Shown here: in pieces, positions 1 to 6,238 of the stretch
Layout of the letters: every line of letters starts with the position of its first letter
Position numbering within the stretch: the stretch's first letter is position 1
Assembly (NCBI GenBank): GCA_022360595.1
Contig: JAKSCN010000640.1
Span: forward strand, 1-12,297
Origin: Chromatiales bacterium
Lineage (GTDB): Bacteria > Pseudomonadota > Gammaproteobacteria > Chromatiales > Chromatiaceae
Direction of reading: 5' to 3'
Length of the DNA: 12,297 bases
The notes under the pieces: generated by a model
Told to the model about the DNA's origin: nothing
Seen by the model: only the letters and a program-made list of their open reading frames with translations
Database searches by the model: none
Made by a program: the position numbers and the translations under genes

Positions 1-641
1 AGCAGGTTTTTCAGATATCCAAGTAAAAAATCGATATTCAGGCTGCGCTCGTGGGCCTCATCGATAATCAGCGTATCGTATTCCAATAGCTGACGATCGT
101 GCTGAACCTCAGCCAACAGGATACCATCGGTCATCAACTTAACATGGCTACCAGGGCTCACCCGGTCATGAAAACGCACCTTATAGCCAACGCTACTGCC
201 CAGCTCACACTCAAGCTCATCCGAAATTCGAGAGGCCAGACTGCGCGCCGCAATCCGCCGCGGCTGGGTATGGCCGATACGGCCATAAACGCCCCGACCG
301 GCCGCCAGGCAGATCTTCGGCAGCTGGGTTGATTTGCCTGAGCCTGTCTCACCACAAAGCACCACCACCTGGTGATCACGAATCAGTTCGATGATCTCAT
401 CGGCCCGCTCACTGATCGGCAATTCAGGAGGGAAGTTAACAACAGGTAACTGCTCGAGACGCTGCGCAACTATGCCCGCTGACTGTTCCAGGCGCTGGCA
501 CAGGGACGTGAGTCCCAGATCAAAAGGTTTACCCTCACGCTGACGGCGCAGCAACCCCTTCAGGCGCTTTCTGAGACTCACCTGATCGCTTAACAGGCAA
601 GCATCGATTTCAGACTGTGAGGGAAACTGCAAACTCTTCAC
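1..641 (-). CDS. hrpA: ATP-dependent RNA helicase HrpA, N-terminal part (truncated by window edge)
   Basis: This is a DEAH-box RNA helicase, a cytoplasmic NTP-driven enzyme that remodels RNA and has been linked to rescue of stalled ribosomes. About 213 codons are visible, read leftward off position 1. They include an N-terminal basic segment (LRKRLKGLLRRQREGKPFDL), the phosphate-binding motif GETGSGKSTQLPK, motif Ia TQPRRIAARS, the segment KLMTDGILLAEVQ, and the DEAH motif in LIIDEAHERSLNIDFLLGYL. The order and spacing match E. coli HrpA as I recall it; family members run to about 1,300 residues, so most of the gene lies outside the window. I chose GTG at 641-639. An in-frame GTG at 650-648 is equally possible, and an in-frame stop at 662-660 limits the start to these two. 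No strong ribosome-binding site favours either. The gene is divergent from the chemoreceptor gene. Confidence 0.95.
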   Translation of the reverse strand, partial: MKSLQFPSQSEIDACLLSDQVSLRKRLKGLLRRQREGKPFDLGLTSLCQRLEQSAGIVAQRLEQLPVVNFPPELPISERADEIIELIRDHQVVVLCGETGSGKSTQLPKICLAAGRGVYGRIGHTQPRRIAARSLASRISDELECELGSSVGYKVRFHDRVSPGSHVKLMTDGILLAEVQHDRQLLEYDTLIIDEAHERSLNIDFLLGYLKNL

Positions 642-672
642 AACAAACACCCGGGCATCTCAATGGCGCCCT

Positions 673-678
673 ATTCTA
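673..678 (-). promoter_or_regulatory. candidate -10 box for hrpA
   Basis: On the minus strand this reads TAGAAT, about 25-30 bases upstream of the two possible GTG starts of hrpA. No good -35 hexamer lies 16-18 bases upstream, so this is a weak call from the -10 alone. Confidence 0.25.
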
Positions 679-804
679 CCCTTGGTTCAGAGAAATCTGA
701 AAAATAGTAATTCGATAAATAATTCAAACAATTAAGTCATCACTGTATCAAACGGGCTGTCCCTGGTCATTGGTGATCTCCAACAAATATCAGAAAGGTA
801 ATCC

Positions 805-831
805 TAAAGAGAAGCGCAAATAAGCCGCTAT
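805..831 (+). promoter_or_regulatory. sigma-28 (FliA)-type flagellar/chemotaxis promoter
   Basis: TAAA at 805-808 is followed by exactly 15 bases and then GCCGCTAT at 824-831. The FliA consensus is TAAA-N15-GCCGATAA, so the -35 core and spacer match perfectly and the -10 element matches 6 of 8. It sits 85 bases upstream of the start codon of the methyl-accepting chemotaxis protein. That is the kind of gene FliA controls in motile gammaproteobacteria, which makes a chance match less likely. The predicted transcript would have an untranslated leader of roughly 75-80 bases. Confidence 0.65.
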
Positions 832-916
832 ATCTGGTAGCAGCATATTATCCCAGATCTATTTTTAACCGCATTCAATAAAGGGATATATTGACTGCTC
901 ACTACAGGGGACAGAC

Positions 917-2536
917 ATGAAGGACAAAAAAGTAACCAATATGATATCGGTTAGTTCAAAAATTGATATCGCCCTGGTTATACTATTTTCGTTGATGTTG
1001 ATTATCTCATCACTCTATCTGTTCAATTCCCAAAGGACGATGGTTAATCAGATGGTAGAGAGTGAAGCCACCATTCTGGCAGACACATACTTTGATAACA
1101 TCAACACTTTGATGCTAACTGGGGGCATCGCCAACCGTGAAATATCACGCACCAAAGTGACGTCAAACCCAGCTGTCGTCGATGCCCGTATCATTCGTAG
1201 CGAAATTCTCAATAAAACCTTTGGGCCAGGCTTCGACTACGCCAAGGTGCGAGACGATTTTGACCGTCGCGCGCTCACTGGTGAAGAGATTAAAAGTATC
1301 TACGATACCGAGGATGGTCGTGTATTAACCGTTATGATCCCAATGAAAGGCGTAAAGGATTATCGTGGCACCAACTGCTTAATGTGTCATATCGTCCCGG
1401 AAGGTGAAACTTTGGGAGCGGTGCGTGTCGACTACTCACTCAAAGAACTCGACACTCAGATGATGAATGGCCTCTGGACCAATATTGGATTAAATGCCGG
1501 CCTGTTCATTATCGGTTTAACTGCAATTAGCTGGATTTTGAAAAAACTCCTGGTCAAACCGCTTAAATCGATCACCCACACCGTACAGCAGATCGAAGAG
1601 GACTCAGATCTCAGTCATCGCGTACATGTTAAAAATCATGACGAACTGGGGCAGCTAGGGTATGCCATCAACAGCATGATGGAGACCTTTGGCGCTGTGA
1701 TCAAACAGGTCTCATATACCACCACTCAACTGGTTTCAGAGTCAAAAATGCTCTCTGATGTGACCCAGCGCAGTATCGATGGTATTCGCCGCCAACAGAT
1801 TGAGACCGATCAGGTGGCAACAGCCATGACCGAAATGGAGCAGACCTCCAGCGAAGTGGCCAGCAATGCGGCTAACGGGGTGCAGTCCACCCAGGACGCC
1901 GATAACCAGGCCAATGAGGGTCGCCAAGTTGTGCAGACAGTGAAAGACCGCATCGACTCGCTGGCCTCAGATATCAACCGCGCAGCCGATGTAGTCCATC
2001 AATTGGAGATCGACAGTGACGGTATCGGCAAGGTGATTGAGGTCATCAAAAACATCGCCGAACAGACCAACCTCCTTGCACTTAACGCCGCGATTGAGGC
2101 AGCTCGTGCCGGCGAACAGGGGCGAGGCTTTGCAGTGGTCGCCGACGAGGTTCGGACACTGGCTAACCGCACCCATGAATCAACCCAAGAGATTCAGAAC
2201 ATGATCGAAAGCCTGCAGATGCAGGCCAGAGATACAGCCAGTGTGATGAACAACAGTCAGCAGCGGGCATCCGGCAGCGTCGAAGAGGCCGAAAAAGCCG
2301 ATACCATGCTGCGCGAAATCACCGCTGCCGTTGGTAACATCACGGACATGAATGAGCACATCGCTAAAGCGGTGCAAGAGCAGAATTCAGTTGTAGCCGA
2401 AATGACACACAACATTGTCATCATCAATGAAGTGACCGAGCAATCGGTAGAGCACGCTGAATCTGTAGAGCATGCCAGCCAGACGCTCTCCAATCTGGCT
2501 GACGATCTACAGGCGATGGTGGGACGGTTCAAATAG
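917..2536 (+). CDS. methyl-accepting chemotaxis protein with periplasmic haem c (CxxCH) sensor domain
   Basis: This inner-membrane chemoreceptor (539 aa) would sense a periplasmic signal and control CheA/CheW. Transmembrane helices lie at about residues 15-35 and 188-208 and bracket a periplasmic domain of about 150 residues. That domain contains C154-L-M-C157-H158, the covalent haem c attachment motif, followed by GETLGAVRVDYSL. The arrangement resembles the Tll0287-like/DUF3365 sensor found in haem c chemoreceptors such as those of Geobacter. A HAMP domain follows (about 209-262). The cytoplasmic signalling hairpin tip (about 376-412, with EQTNLLALNAAIEAARAGEQ) is typical. There is no C-terminal NWETF-type CheR/CheB tether. 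The start ATG has a good ribosome-binding site (AGGGG, 905-910). The gene appears monocistronic, with a FliA-type promoter upstream. The receptor class is certain; the haem and a redox or gas ligand are inferred from the motif. Confidence 0.95.
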   Translation: MKDKKVTNMISVSSKIDIALVILFSLMLIISSLYLFNSQRTMVNQMVESEATILADTYFDNINTLMLTGGIANREISRTKVTSNPAVVDARIIRSEILNKTFGPGFDYAKVRDDFDRRALTGEEIKSIYDTEDGRVLTVMIPMKGVKDYRGTNCLMCHIVPEGETLGAVRVDYSLKELDTQMMNGLWTNIGLNAGLFIIGLTAISWILKKLLVKPLKSITHTVQQIEEDSDLSHRVHVKNHDELGQLGYAINSMMETFGAVIKQVSYTTTQLVSESKMLSDVTQRSIDGIRRQQIETDQVATAMTEMEQTSSEVASNAANGVQSTQDADNQANEGRQVVQTVKDRIDSLASDINRAADVVHQLEIDSDGIGKVIEVIKNIAEQTNLLALNAAIEAARAGEQGRGFAVVADEVRTLANRTHESTQEIQNMIESLQMQARDTASVMNNSQQRASGSVEEAEKADTMLREITAAVGNITDMNEHIAKAVQEQNSVVAEMTHNIVIINEVTEQSVEHAESVEHASQTLSNLADDLQAMVGRFK

Positions 2537-2565
2537 CCCTACCCCTGCTTTCACTACCAACCTGA

Positions 2566-2595
2566 AACCCCGTTGGCCGCCAAGGAGACGGGGTT
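2566..2595. terminator. hairpin between convergent genes, possible bidirectional terminator
   Basis: AACCCCGT (2566-2573) pairs with ACGGGGTT (2588-2595), and TTGG/CCAA can extend pairing inside the loop. It lies between the chemoreceptor stop (2536) and the aminotransferase stop (2598) on the opposite strand. Neither side has a strong T-run, so termination may be weak or factor-assisted. Confidence 0.5.
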
Positions 2596-2597
2596 AA

Positions 2598-4322
2598 TCA
2601 ATCCACATCCAGATTGGCCTGTCGAAGTTCGAAAAACTGCAGACCCTCCAGAGCACTATCGATCAGCACCTCCTCCTGACCGCTATACTGCCGCAGCACC
2701 TCTATCCATTGGCCTGCCTGAGCAAAATAGTCCTCATATAGCTGACTGCGCGCTTCAGTGGAGATTACCTCGGCATCTTGTTTATCTGGGCGCAGCGCCG
2801 CATCCAACGACAACGACAGACGCTGCTCAACGGCCTTTTTGTGCCGCCAGGTGCCGGTATACGGATCAAACTGGTAGAGCACAGAGAAAAGGTGGCCGTG
2901 GCTGGCAACAAATTCCACCGCGCGAATAATAAACTCCACCTCAGCATCATCAAACACATAGTGAAAGCCCAGTCGGCACCACCCTGGCTTGATACCGTTA
3001 AACCCTTTATGAATCCACTCGCGGTACTGATCTGCCTGGTCGGCGGCAATCCCCAACAGGCGATGTCCATAAGGCCCGGCGCAGGAGCACCCTGCCCGGC
3101 TCTGAATACCAAAGAGATCATCGAGCAACGTGGTGATAAATTTCGGATGCAGGTATTGACCACTATCACCACGAATATTGAAAGAGATGATGCTAATCCG
3201 CTTGGCCGGATCGAGATTACCCAGAATATCGATCTGCGGATGCGCCGACCAGCGCTCAAAAGCCAGCGCTGTCATCTTATGCTCACGCTGCTCAATGCAC
3301 TCAACACCCACCGCTGACTTAACTTCAAATGCCAGGGCGGCTTTCAATATCTGTAAAATCCCCGGGGTACCGGCGTTTTCCCGCACTTCGATATCGGGAA
3401 TAAAGTCGTGACCATGCATCCCAACATAATCGACTGTGCCGCCGCCAGCCACACTGGGGGCGATGTCAGGCTGGTAACAGCGTGTATTGAACACCAACAC
3501 CCCACTTGCGCCCGGACCACCAAGGAATTTATGGGGCGATATGAATACCGCATCCAACGCAGCATCAGGGTCATCCTGGGGCGCCATATCGATCTCGACA
3601 TAGGGGGCGCAGGCAGCATAATCAAAAAAGGCCCAGGCATCGTATCGATGCAGCAACCGGGCAACCTCATGCACCGGTGTCCGCATACCGGTTACATTGG
3701 AGGCTGCGGAGAAAGAGCCGATGCGCAGACGCCCTTGATACTCAGGTAGTTGCAGCAACTCCTCCAGGTGCCCTAAATCGATTTCACCATCATCGGAAAG
3801 CCGCACCTCAATGACAGTAGCCAAACCTTCGCGCCATGAGATCTCGTTCGAGTGATGCTCATAAGGTCCGACAAAGACCACCGGCTGTTTCTCAGACAGA
3901 TACTGCTGAAAATCCTGACGCCGCACTGGACCCAAGAAGCCACTCAACAAACTCTCCAGATTGAGCCGGGTCACGGCAGACAATTTGACACCGACCAACT
4001 GCTGCATCCGATCGATCGCCGCGGTCGCCCCGGTGCCACAGGCAATAATCCGTCCCTCTTCACCCGCGTTCACAGCCCGCTTAATGATTGCCTCCGCCTG
4101 ATGCAACAACTGCGTGGTTACCCGCCCCGTCGTGTCATCTTCGGTGTGGCTGTTGGCATAAAGCGCCTCCAGCTCTATAAGATAGTTTTCAACAAACTCG
4201 AGACCACGCCCTGAAGCGGTATAGTCGGCATAGGTGATCAAGCGCCTGCCAAATGGAGTATCGATTTTGTGATTAATGCCGATGATCTGACTACGCAGAT
4301 AGCCTAAGTCCAGCGAGTTCAT
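2598..4322 (-). CDS. class V PLP-dependent aminotransferase / cysteine desulfurase-like protein
   Basis: This cytoplasmic PLP enzyme (574 aa) belongs to the NifS/CsdA fold group. Visible features are the PLP-stacking histidine region GPYEHHSNEISWRE (residues 152-165), the cofactor aspartate in AFFDYAACAP (D234), the Schiff-base lysine in SPHKFLGGPG (K265), and a C-terminal loop RAGCSCAGP (409-417). In that loop C414 aligns with the catalytic cysteine of group II desulfurases (RxGxxCAxP). Family desulfurases are about 400 aa; this protein carries some 120 extra C-terminal residues of unknown role. I start it at ATG 4322, where GGAAGAG gives a well-spaced ribosome-binding site. An upstream in-frame ATG (4406) would run through the regulatory region. 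It is divergent from a DecR-like regulator. Cysteine desulfuration or desulfhydration is therefore the best guess, but the substrate is unproven and another class V reaction is possible. Confidence 0.85.
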   Translation of the reverse strand: MNSLDLGYLRSQIIGINHKIDTPFGRRLITYADYTASGRGLEFVENYLIELEALYANSHTEDDTTGRVTTQLLHQAEAIIKRAVNAGEEGRIIACGTGATAAIDRMQQLVGVKLSAVTRLNLESLLSGFLGPVRRQDFQQYLSEKQPVVFVGPYEHHSNEISWREGLATVIEVRLSDDGEIDLGHLEELLQLPEYQGRLRIGSFSAASNVTGMRTPVHEVARLLHRYDAWAFFDYAACAPYVEIDMAPQDDPDAALDAVFISPHKFLGGPGASGVLVFNTRCYQPDIAPSVAGGGTVDYVGMHGHDFIPDIEVRENAGTPGILQILKAALAFEVKSAVGVECIEQREHKMTALAFERWSAHPQIDILGNLDPAKRISIISFNIRGDSGQYLHPKFITTLLDDLFGIQSRAGCSCAGPYGHRLLGIAADQADQYREWIHKGFNGIKPGWCRLGFHYVFDDAEVEFIIRAVEFVASHGHLFSVLYQFDPYTGTWRHKKAVEQRLSLSLDAALRPDKQDAEVISTEARSQLYEDYFAQAGQWIEVLRQYSGQEEVLIDSALEGLQFFELRQANLDVD

Positions 4323-4353
4323 AGTCACTCTTCCGTTGCTGATTAATAGATTA

Positions 4354-4359
4354 AATATA
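4354..4359 (-). promoter_or_regulatory. candidate -10 box of the aminotransferase gene
   Basis: The minus strand reads TATATT here, 32-37 bases upstream of the chosen start at 4322. The -35 region at a 17-base spacing (ATTTAT, 4377-4382) is poor, so the promoter may depend on activation, for example by the divergent Lrp-family regulator. Confidence 0.3.
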
Positions 4360-4398
4360 TACCCGCTTCCCCATAAATAAATTGCTTTTTTACCCCAT

Positions 4399-4422
4399 AA
4401 TTGCACTATAAGTAGTATAATT
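4399..4422. promoter_or_regulatory. palindromic putative operator for the Lrp/DecR-like regulator
   Basis: This is a 24-base dyad centred between 4410 and 4411. AATT (4399-4402) and ACTA (4405-4408) are mirrored by TAGT (4413-4416) and AATT (4419-4422), a perfect match of 8 bases per arm with unpaired 2-base and 4-base interruptions. A/T-rich dyads of about this size are typical binding sites of Lrp/AsnC regulators. Its position between the regulator gene and the divergent enzyme gene fits a shared operator. The right half contains TATAAT (4416-4421), so binding could occlude a promoter of the regulator gene (autorepression). The dyad is seen in the sequence; the binding protein is inferred. 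Confidence 0.5.
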
Positions 4423-4457
4423 TTCTATATTTCTTACACCAAGAAGATTAATTTTTC

Positions 4458-4916
4458 ATGGACAAGATAGACAAAGAGATTCTCCGCCTGATCCAGGACA
4501 ATGCGGATCTCTCCACTGCACAAATCGCTGAACGGATAGGCCTCAGTACAACGCCCTGCTGGCGCAGAATACAGAACCTGGAAAAGAGCGGTGTGATCAG
4601 CAAGCGAGTGGCTCTGCTTAATCGCGACACGCTTAATCTGGGTGTCGATGTCTTCGTCTCGATCCGCACCAACAAACACAACGCCGAATGGTTGGCGCAA
4701 TTTGCCGAGACAGCCGACACCTTCCCTGAGATTGTCGAGTTCTACCGTATGAGTGGAGATATCGACTATCTGATGCGCGTGGTGGTGCCGGATATCGCAG
4801 CCTACGATCGCTTTTACAAACGCCTGATCGAGAAGATAGACATTCACGATGTCAGCTCCAGCTTTGCCATGGAGCGCCTCAAATACACCACTCAGTTACC
4901 CGTCGATTACACTTGA
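4458..4916 (+). CDS. Lrp/AsnC-family transcriptional regulator, DecR (YbaO)-like
   Basis: This is a DNA-binding regulator of 152 aa, the usual family length. The N-terminal winged helix-turn-helix (residues 3-60) contains STAQIAERIGLSTTPCWRRI, and the C-terminal effector-binding RAM domain covers about 62-145. The sequence resembles E. coli DecR/YbaO, which responds to cysteine and activates a cysteine detoxification gene. The shared stretches include LSTTPCWRRIQNLE, the MSGDIDYLMRVVVPD region, YDRFYKRL, and the ending SSFAMERLKYTTQLP. The divergent neighbour is a cysteine desulfurase-like PLP enzyme, so a cysteine-responsive switch is plausible. The start ATG has only a weak, distant AAGAAG (4441-4446). 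The family is certain. The DecR subgroup is a judgement from recalled sequence and the effector is inferred. Confidence 0.9.
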   Translation: MDKIDKEILRLIQDNADLSTAQIAERIGLSTTPCWRRIQNLEKSGVISKRVALLNRDTLNLGVDVFVSIRTNKHNAEWLAQFAETADTFPEIVEFYRMSGDIDYLMRVVVPDIAAYDRFYKRLIEKIDIHDVSSSFAMERLKYTTQLPVDYT

Positions 4917-5051
4917 GCAGCGCCCTTCTTTTTGCGTTGCAACAATCACCATCTTTCCCCTGTCTCTACCAAAATGTATAAAAAACAGACAAAAATTCCC
5001 TCAAAACCCTCAACAAAGCCACTATTTACGGCTATTTCACGAAAATTTAAC

Positions 5052-5080
5052 TTCGCTTATCCAGCCTCGACTGCTATGCT
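5052..5080 (+). promoter_or_regulatory. candidate extended -10 promoter of the RRM protein gene
   Basis: TATGCT (5075-5080) is preceded by TG one base upstream (5072-5073), an extended -10 element. A 17-base spacer leads to a weak -35 match, TTCGCT (5052-5057). Transcription would begin near 5087 and give a 5' untranslated leader of about 120 bases. Confidence 0.4.
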
Positions 5081-5087
5081 TCAGGTG

Positions 5088-5208
5088 CCTGGACAATAAA
5101 GTCCCGGACGTAAGCCTGCCTCTCTGAGGCAACCGACTGTTATTTGATGTGTGACTGGTCGAAAAACAGTATCTCTCTACAGCCACAAATACGATGAGAT
5201 TTTGATTA
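5088..5208 (+). promoter_or_regulatory. structured 5' leader of the RRM protein mRNA
   Basis: The predicted leader contains GGAC/GTCC (5091-5094 with 5101-5104, six-base loop) and a perfect six-pair hairpin TGCCTC-TCT-GAGGCA (5117-5131). Its AGGC could instead pair with other GCCT copies at 5087-5090 or 5114-5117, so alternative folds are possible. The ribosome-binding site is poor (GAG at 5196-5198, ten bases from the ATG). Cold-shock and autoregulated RNA-binding protein genes often have long folded leaders of this kind. I do not recognise a named riboswitch; a GEMM-like reading was considered and not supported. Confidence 0.35.
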
Positions 5209-5478
5209 ATGAATATCTATGTTGGAAACCTGTCCTACCGTATGACAGACGATGAATTAAGGGATACCTTTGCAGAGTTTGGTGATGTCGCCAGCGCAAA
5301 GATTATTATGGATAGAGAATCCGGCCGCTCTAAAGGCTTCGGTTTCGTCGAAATGCCGGATGATGGACAGGCACAGGAAGCGATCAATGCACTGAATGAC
5401 GCCAATCTCGGTGGTAGAAATCTGCGCGTTAACGAAGCTCGTCCTCGCAAAGACGGCCCAAGACAGCCAAGATTCTAA
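5209..5478 (+). CDS. single-RRM RNA-binding protein
   Basis: This small protein (89 aa) is almost entirely one RNA recognition motif. RNP2 is IYVGNL (residues 3-8) and RNP1 is KGFGFVEM (42-49), with the aromatic residues Y4, F44 and F46 in the RNA-contacting positions. A short basic tail (RPRKDGPRQPRF) follows instead of the glycine-rich tail of many cyanobacterial Rbp proteins. Bacterial stand-alone RRM proteins of this size bind single-stranded RNA and are often cold-induced, but their targets are mostly unknown. The gene stands alone, with its own candidate promoter, a long leader and a strong terminator, so it probably forms a monocistronic unit and may regulate itself. Confidence 0.95.
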   Translation: MNIYVGNLSYRMTDDELRDTFAEFGDVASAKIIMDRESGRSKGFGFVEMPDDGQAQEAINALNDANLGGRNLRVNEARPRKDGPRQPRF

Positions 5479-5509
5479 TTAAAAAGCCCAGCTACCCAAC
5501 AGGTAAGCC

Positions 5510-5551
5510 AAAAGGCCTGGTTCTCCAGCGATAGAGAACCAGGCCTTTTTT
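5510..5551 (+). terminator. rho-independent terminator of the RRM gene
   Basis: AAAAGGCCTGGTTCTC (5510-5525) and GAGAACCAGGCCTTTT (5534-5549) form a perfect 16-pair stem with an eight-base loop, followed by further T residues to 5551. The A-run before the stem means the structure could also stop transcription on the opposite strand. Confidence 0.95.
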
Positions 5552-5603
5552 ATTGCTCTTCAGCCTCATAGAATGACCATAATCTCATAGATGGTCGTAT
5601 TGA

Positions 5604-6233
5604 ATGGAATCACTTAATACCTCAGCCCCGGTCACAAGTGGCTATAGAAAACGCTTACAGTATGCTGTAGGCCTCTTACTAGCTATTCTGATAGCCGCCA
5701 GCCTTTATCCATTTGCGGCATCGTTATTACCACCGCCTCATCTCAAAGATCAAGCTTTCACTGACGTGAACATAGCCAGTTTGAAGCCAGGCGAAGCTGT
5801 GGTGACAAAGTGGAATCATGTTCCTGTCGTGATCTTGTATCGCACACCGCAACAGCTAGCAGAGATTAAAAGTCTCAAAGCACACCGCCAATACTTAAAA
5901 CCAGATACTGTTGCACCTGACCCTGATGGCCTTCTTCCTGGTCTTCGGTCGATCAGGAAAGAGTACTTTGTTGCCTACTCATGGTCAGGTCAAAAAAAAC
6001 AATGCAGTGCACAATATATACCCCCAGACTCTCTAGACAGCTATTCAGCACTCAGTCACCCATACACATTTTTCGAAGGATGCAGAGGAGCCTGGTATGA
6101 CTCTGCAGGGCATGTTTTTCAAATTGGCTGGCCCATGAGTAAAGACCTATCCATACCTCCCCACCGGTACATCAGCGACACAGTCATACGTCTTGGTCCG
6201 CCACCTATTCCCCCTACATTTCCATCGAGATAA
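5604..6233 (+). CDS. membrane-anchored Rieske-fold protein lacking most [2Fe-2S] ligands
   Basis: The protein (209 aa) has one N-terminal membrane helix (about residues 19-43) after a basic RKR. Its outline follows the Rieske subunit of cytochrome bc1: IASLKPGEAVVTKWNHVPVV, then ILYRTPQQLAEIK, then YFVAYSW, YDSAGHVFQIGWPMSKDLSIPPHRYI and VIRLG. The cluster boxes are broken, however. Where bc1 proteins have CTHLGC, this one has SGQKKQC (128-134), and where they have CPCHG it has EGCRG (158-162), so both histidine ligands and one ligand cysteine are gone. C134 and C160 remain and might form a disulfide. I infer a non-electron-transferring, repurposed domain. There is no cytochrome b or c1 gene nearby. 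The gene ends five bases before the next start, which suggests an operon. Homology is recognised by pattern, not by alignment. Confidence 0.7.
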   Translation: MESLNTSAPVTSGYRKRLQYAVGLLLAILIAASLYPFAASLLPPPHLKDQAFTDVNIASLKPGEAVVTKWNHVPVVILYRTPQQLAEIKSLKAHRQYLKPDTVAPDPDGLLPGLRSIRKEYFVAYSWSGQKKQCSAQYIPPDSLDSYSALSHPYTFFEGCRGAWYDSAGHVFQIGWPMSKDLSIPPHRYISDTVIRLGPPPIPPTFPSR

Positions 6234-6238
6234 AGCCG

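Noticed and set aside
4323..4406. N-terminal extension of the aminotransferase to ATG 4406
   Set aside because: The extra residues do not resemble the family and the DNA is A/T-rich regulatory sequence. ATG 4322 has a good ribosome-binding site.
4917..4942. Hairpin GCAGCGC/GCGTTGC after the Lrp-family gene as a terminator
   Set aside because: The stem needs a G-T pair, the loop holds the T-run and no T-run follows the stem.
4849..5127. Plus-strand open frame overlapping the end of the Lrp-family gene
   Set aside because: It overlaps a certain gene in another frame, has low-complexity composition, and runs across the candidate promoter of the RRM gene.
5082..5139. Possible GEMM/cyclic-di-GMP riboswitch because of GGACGTAAGCC
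   Set aside because: The string resembles the conserved GGACGCAAAGCC but lacks a base, and the expected GNRA-capped stem and receptor helix cannot be found.
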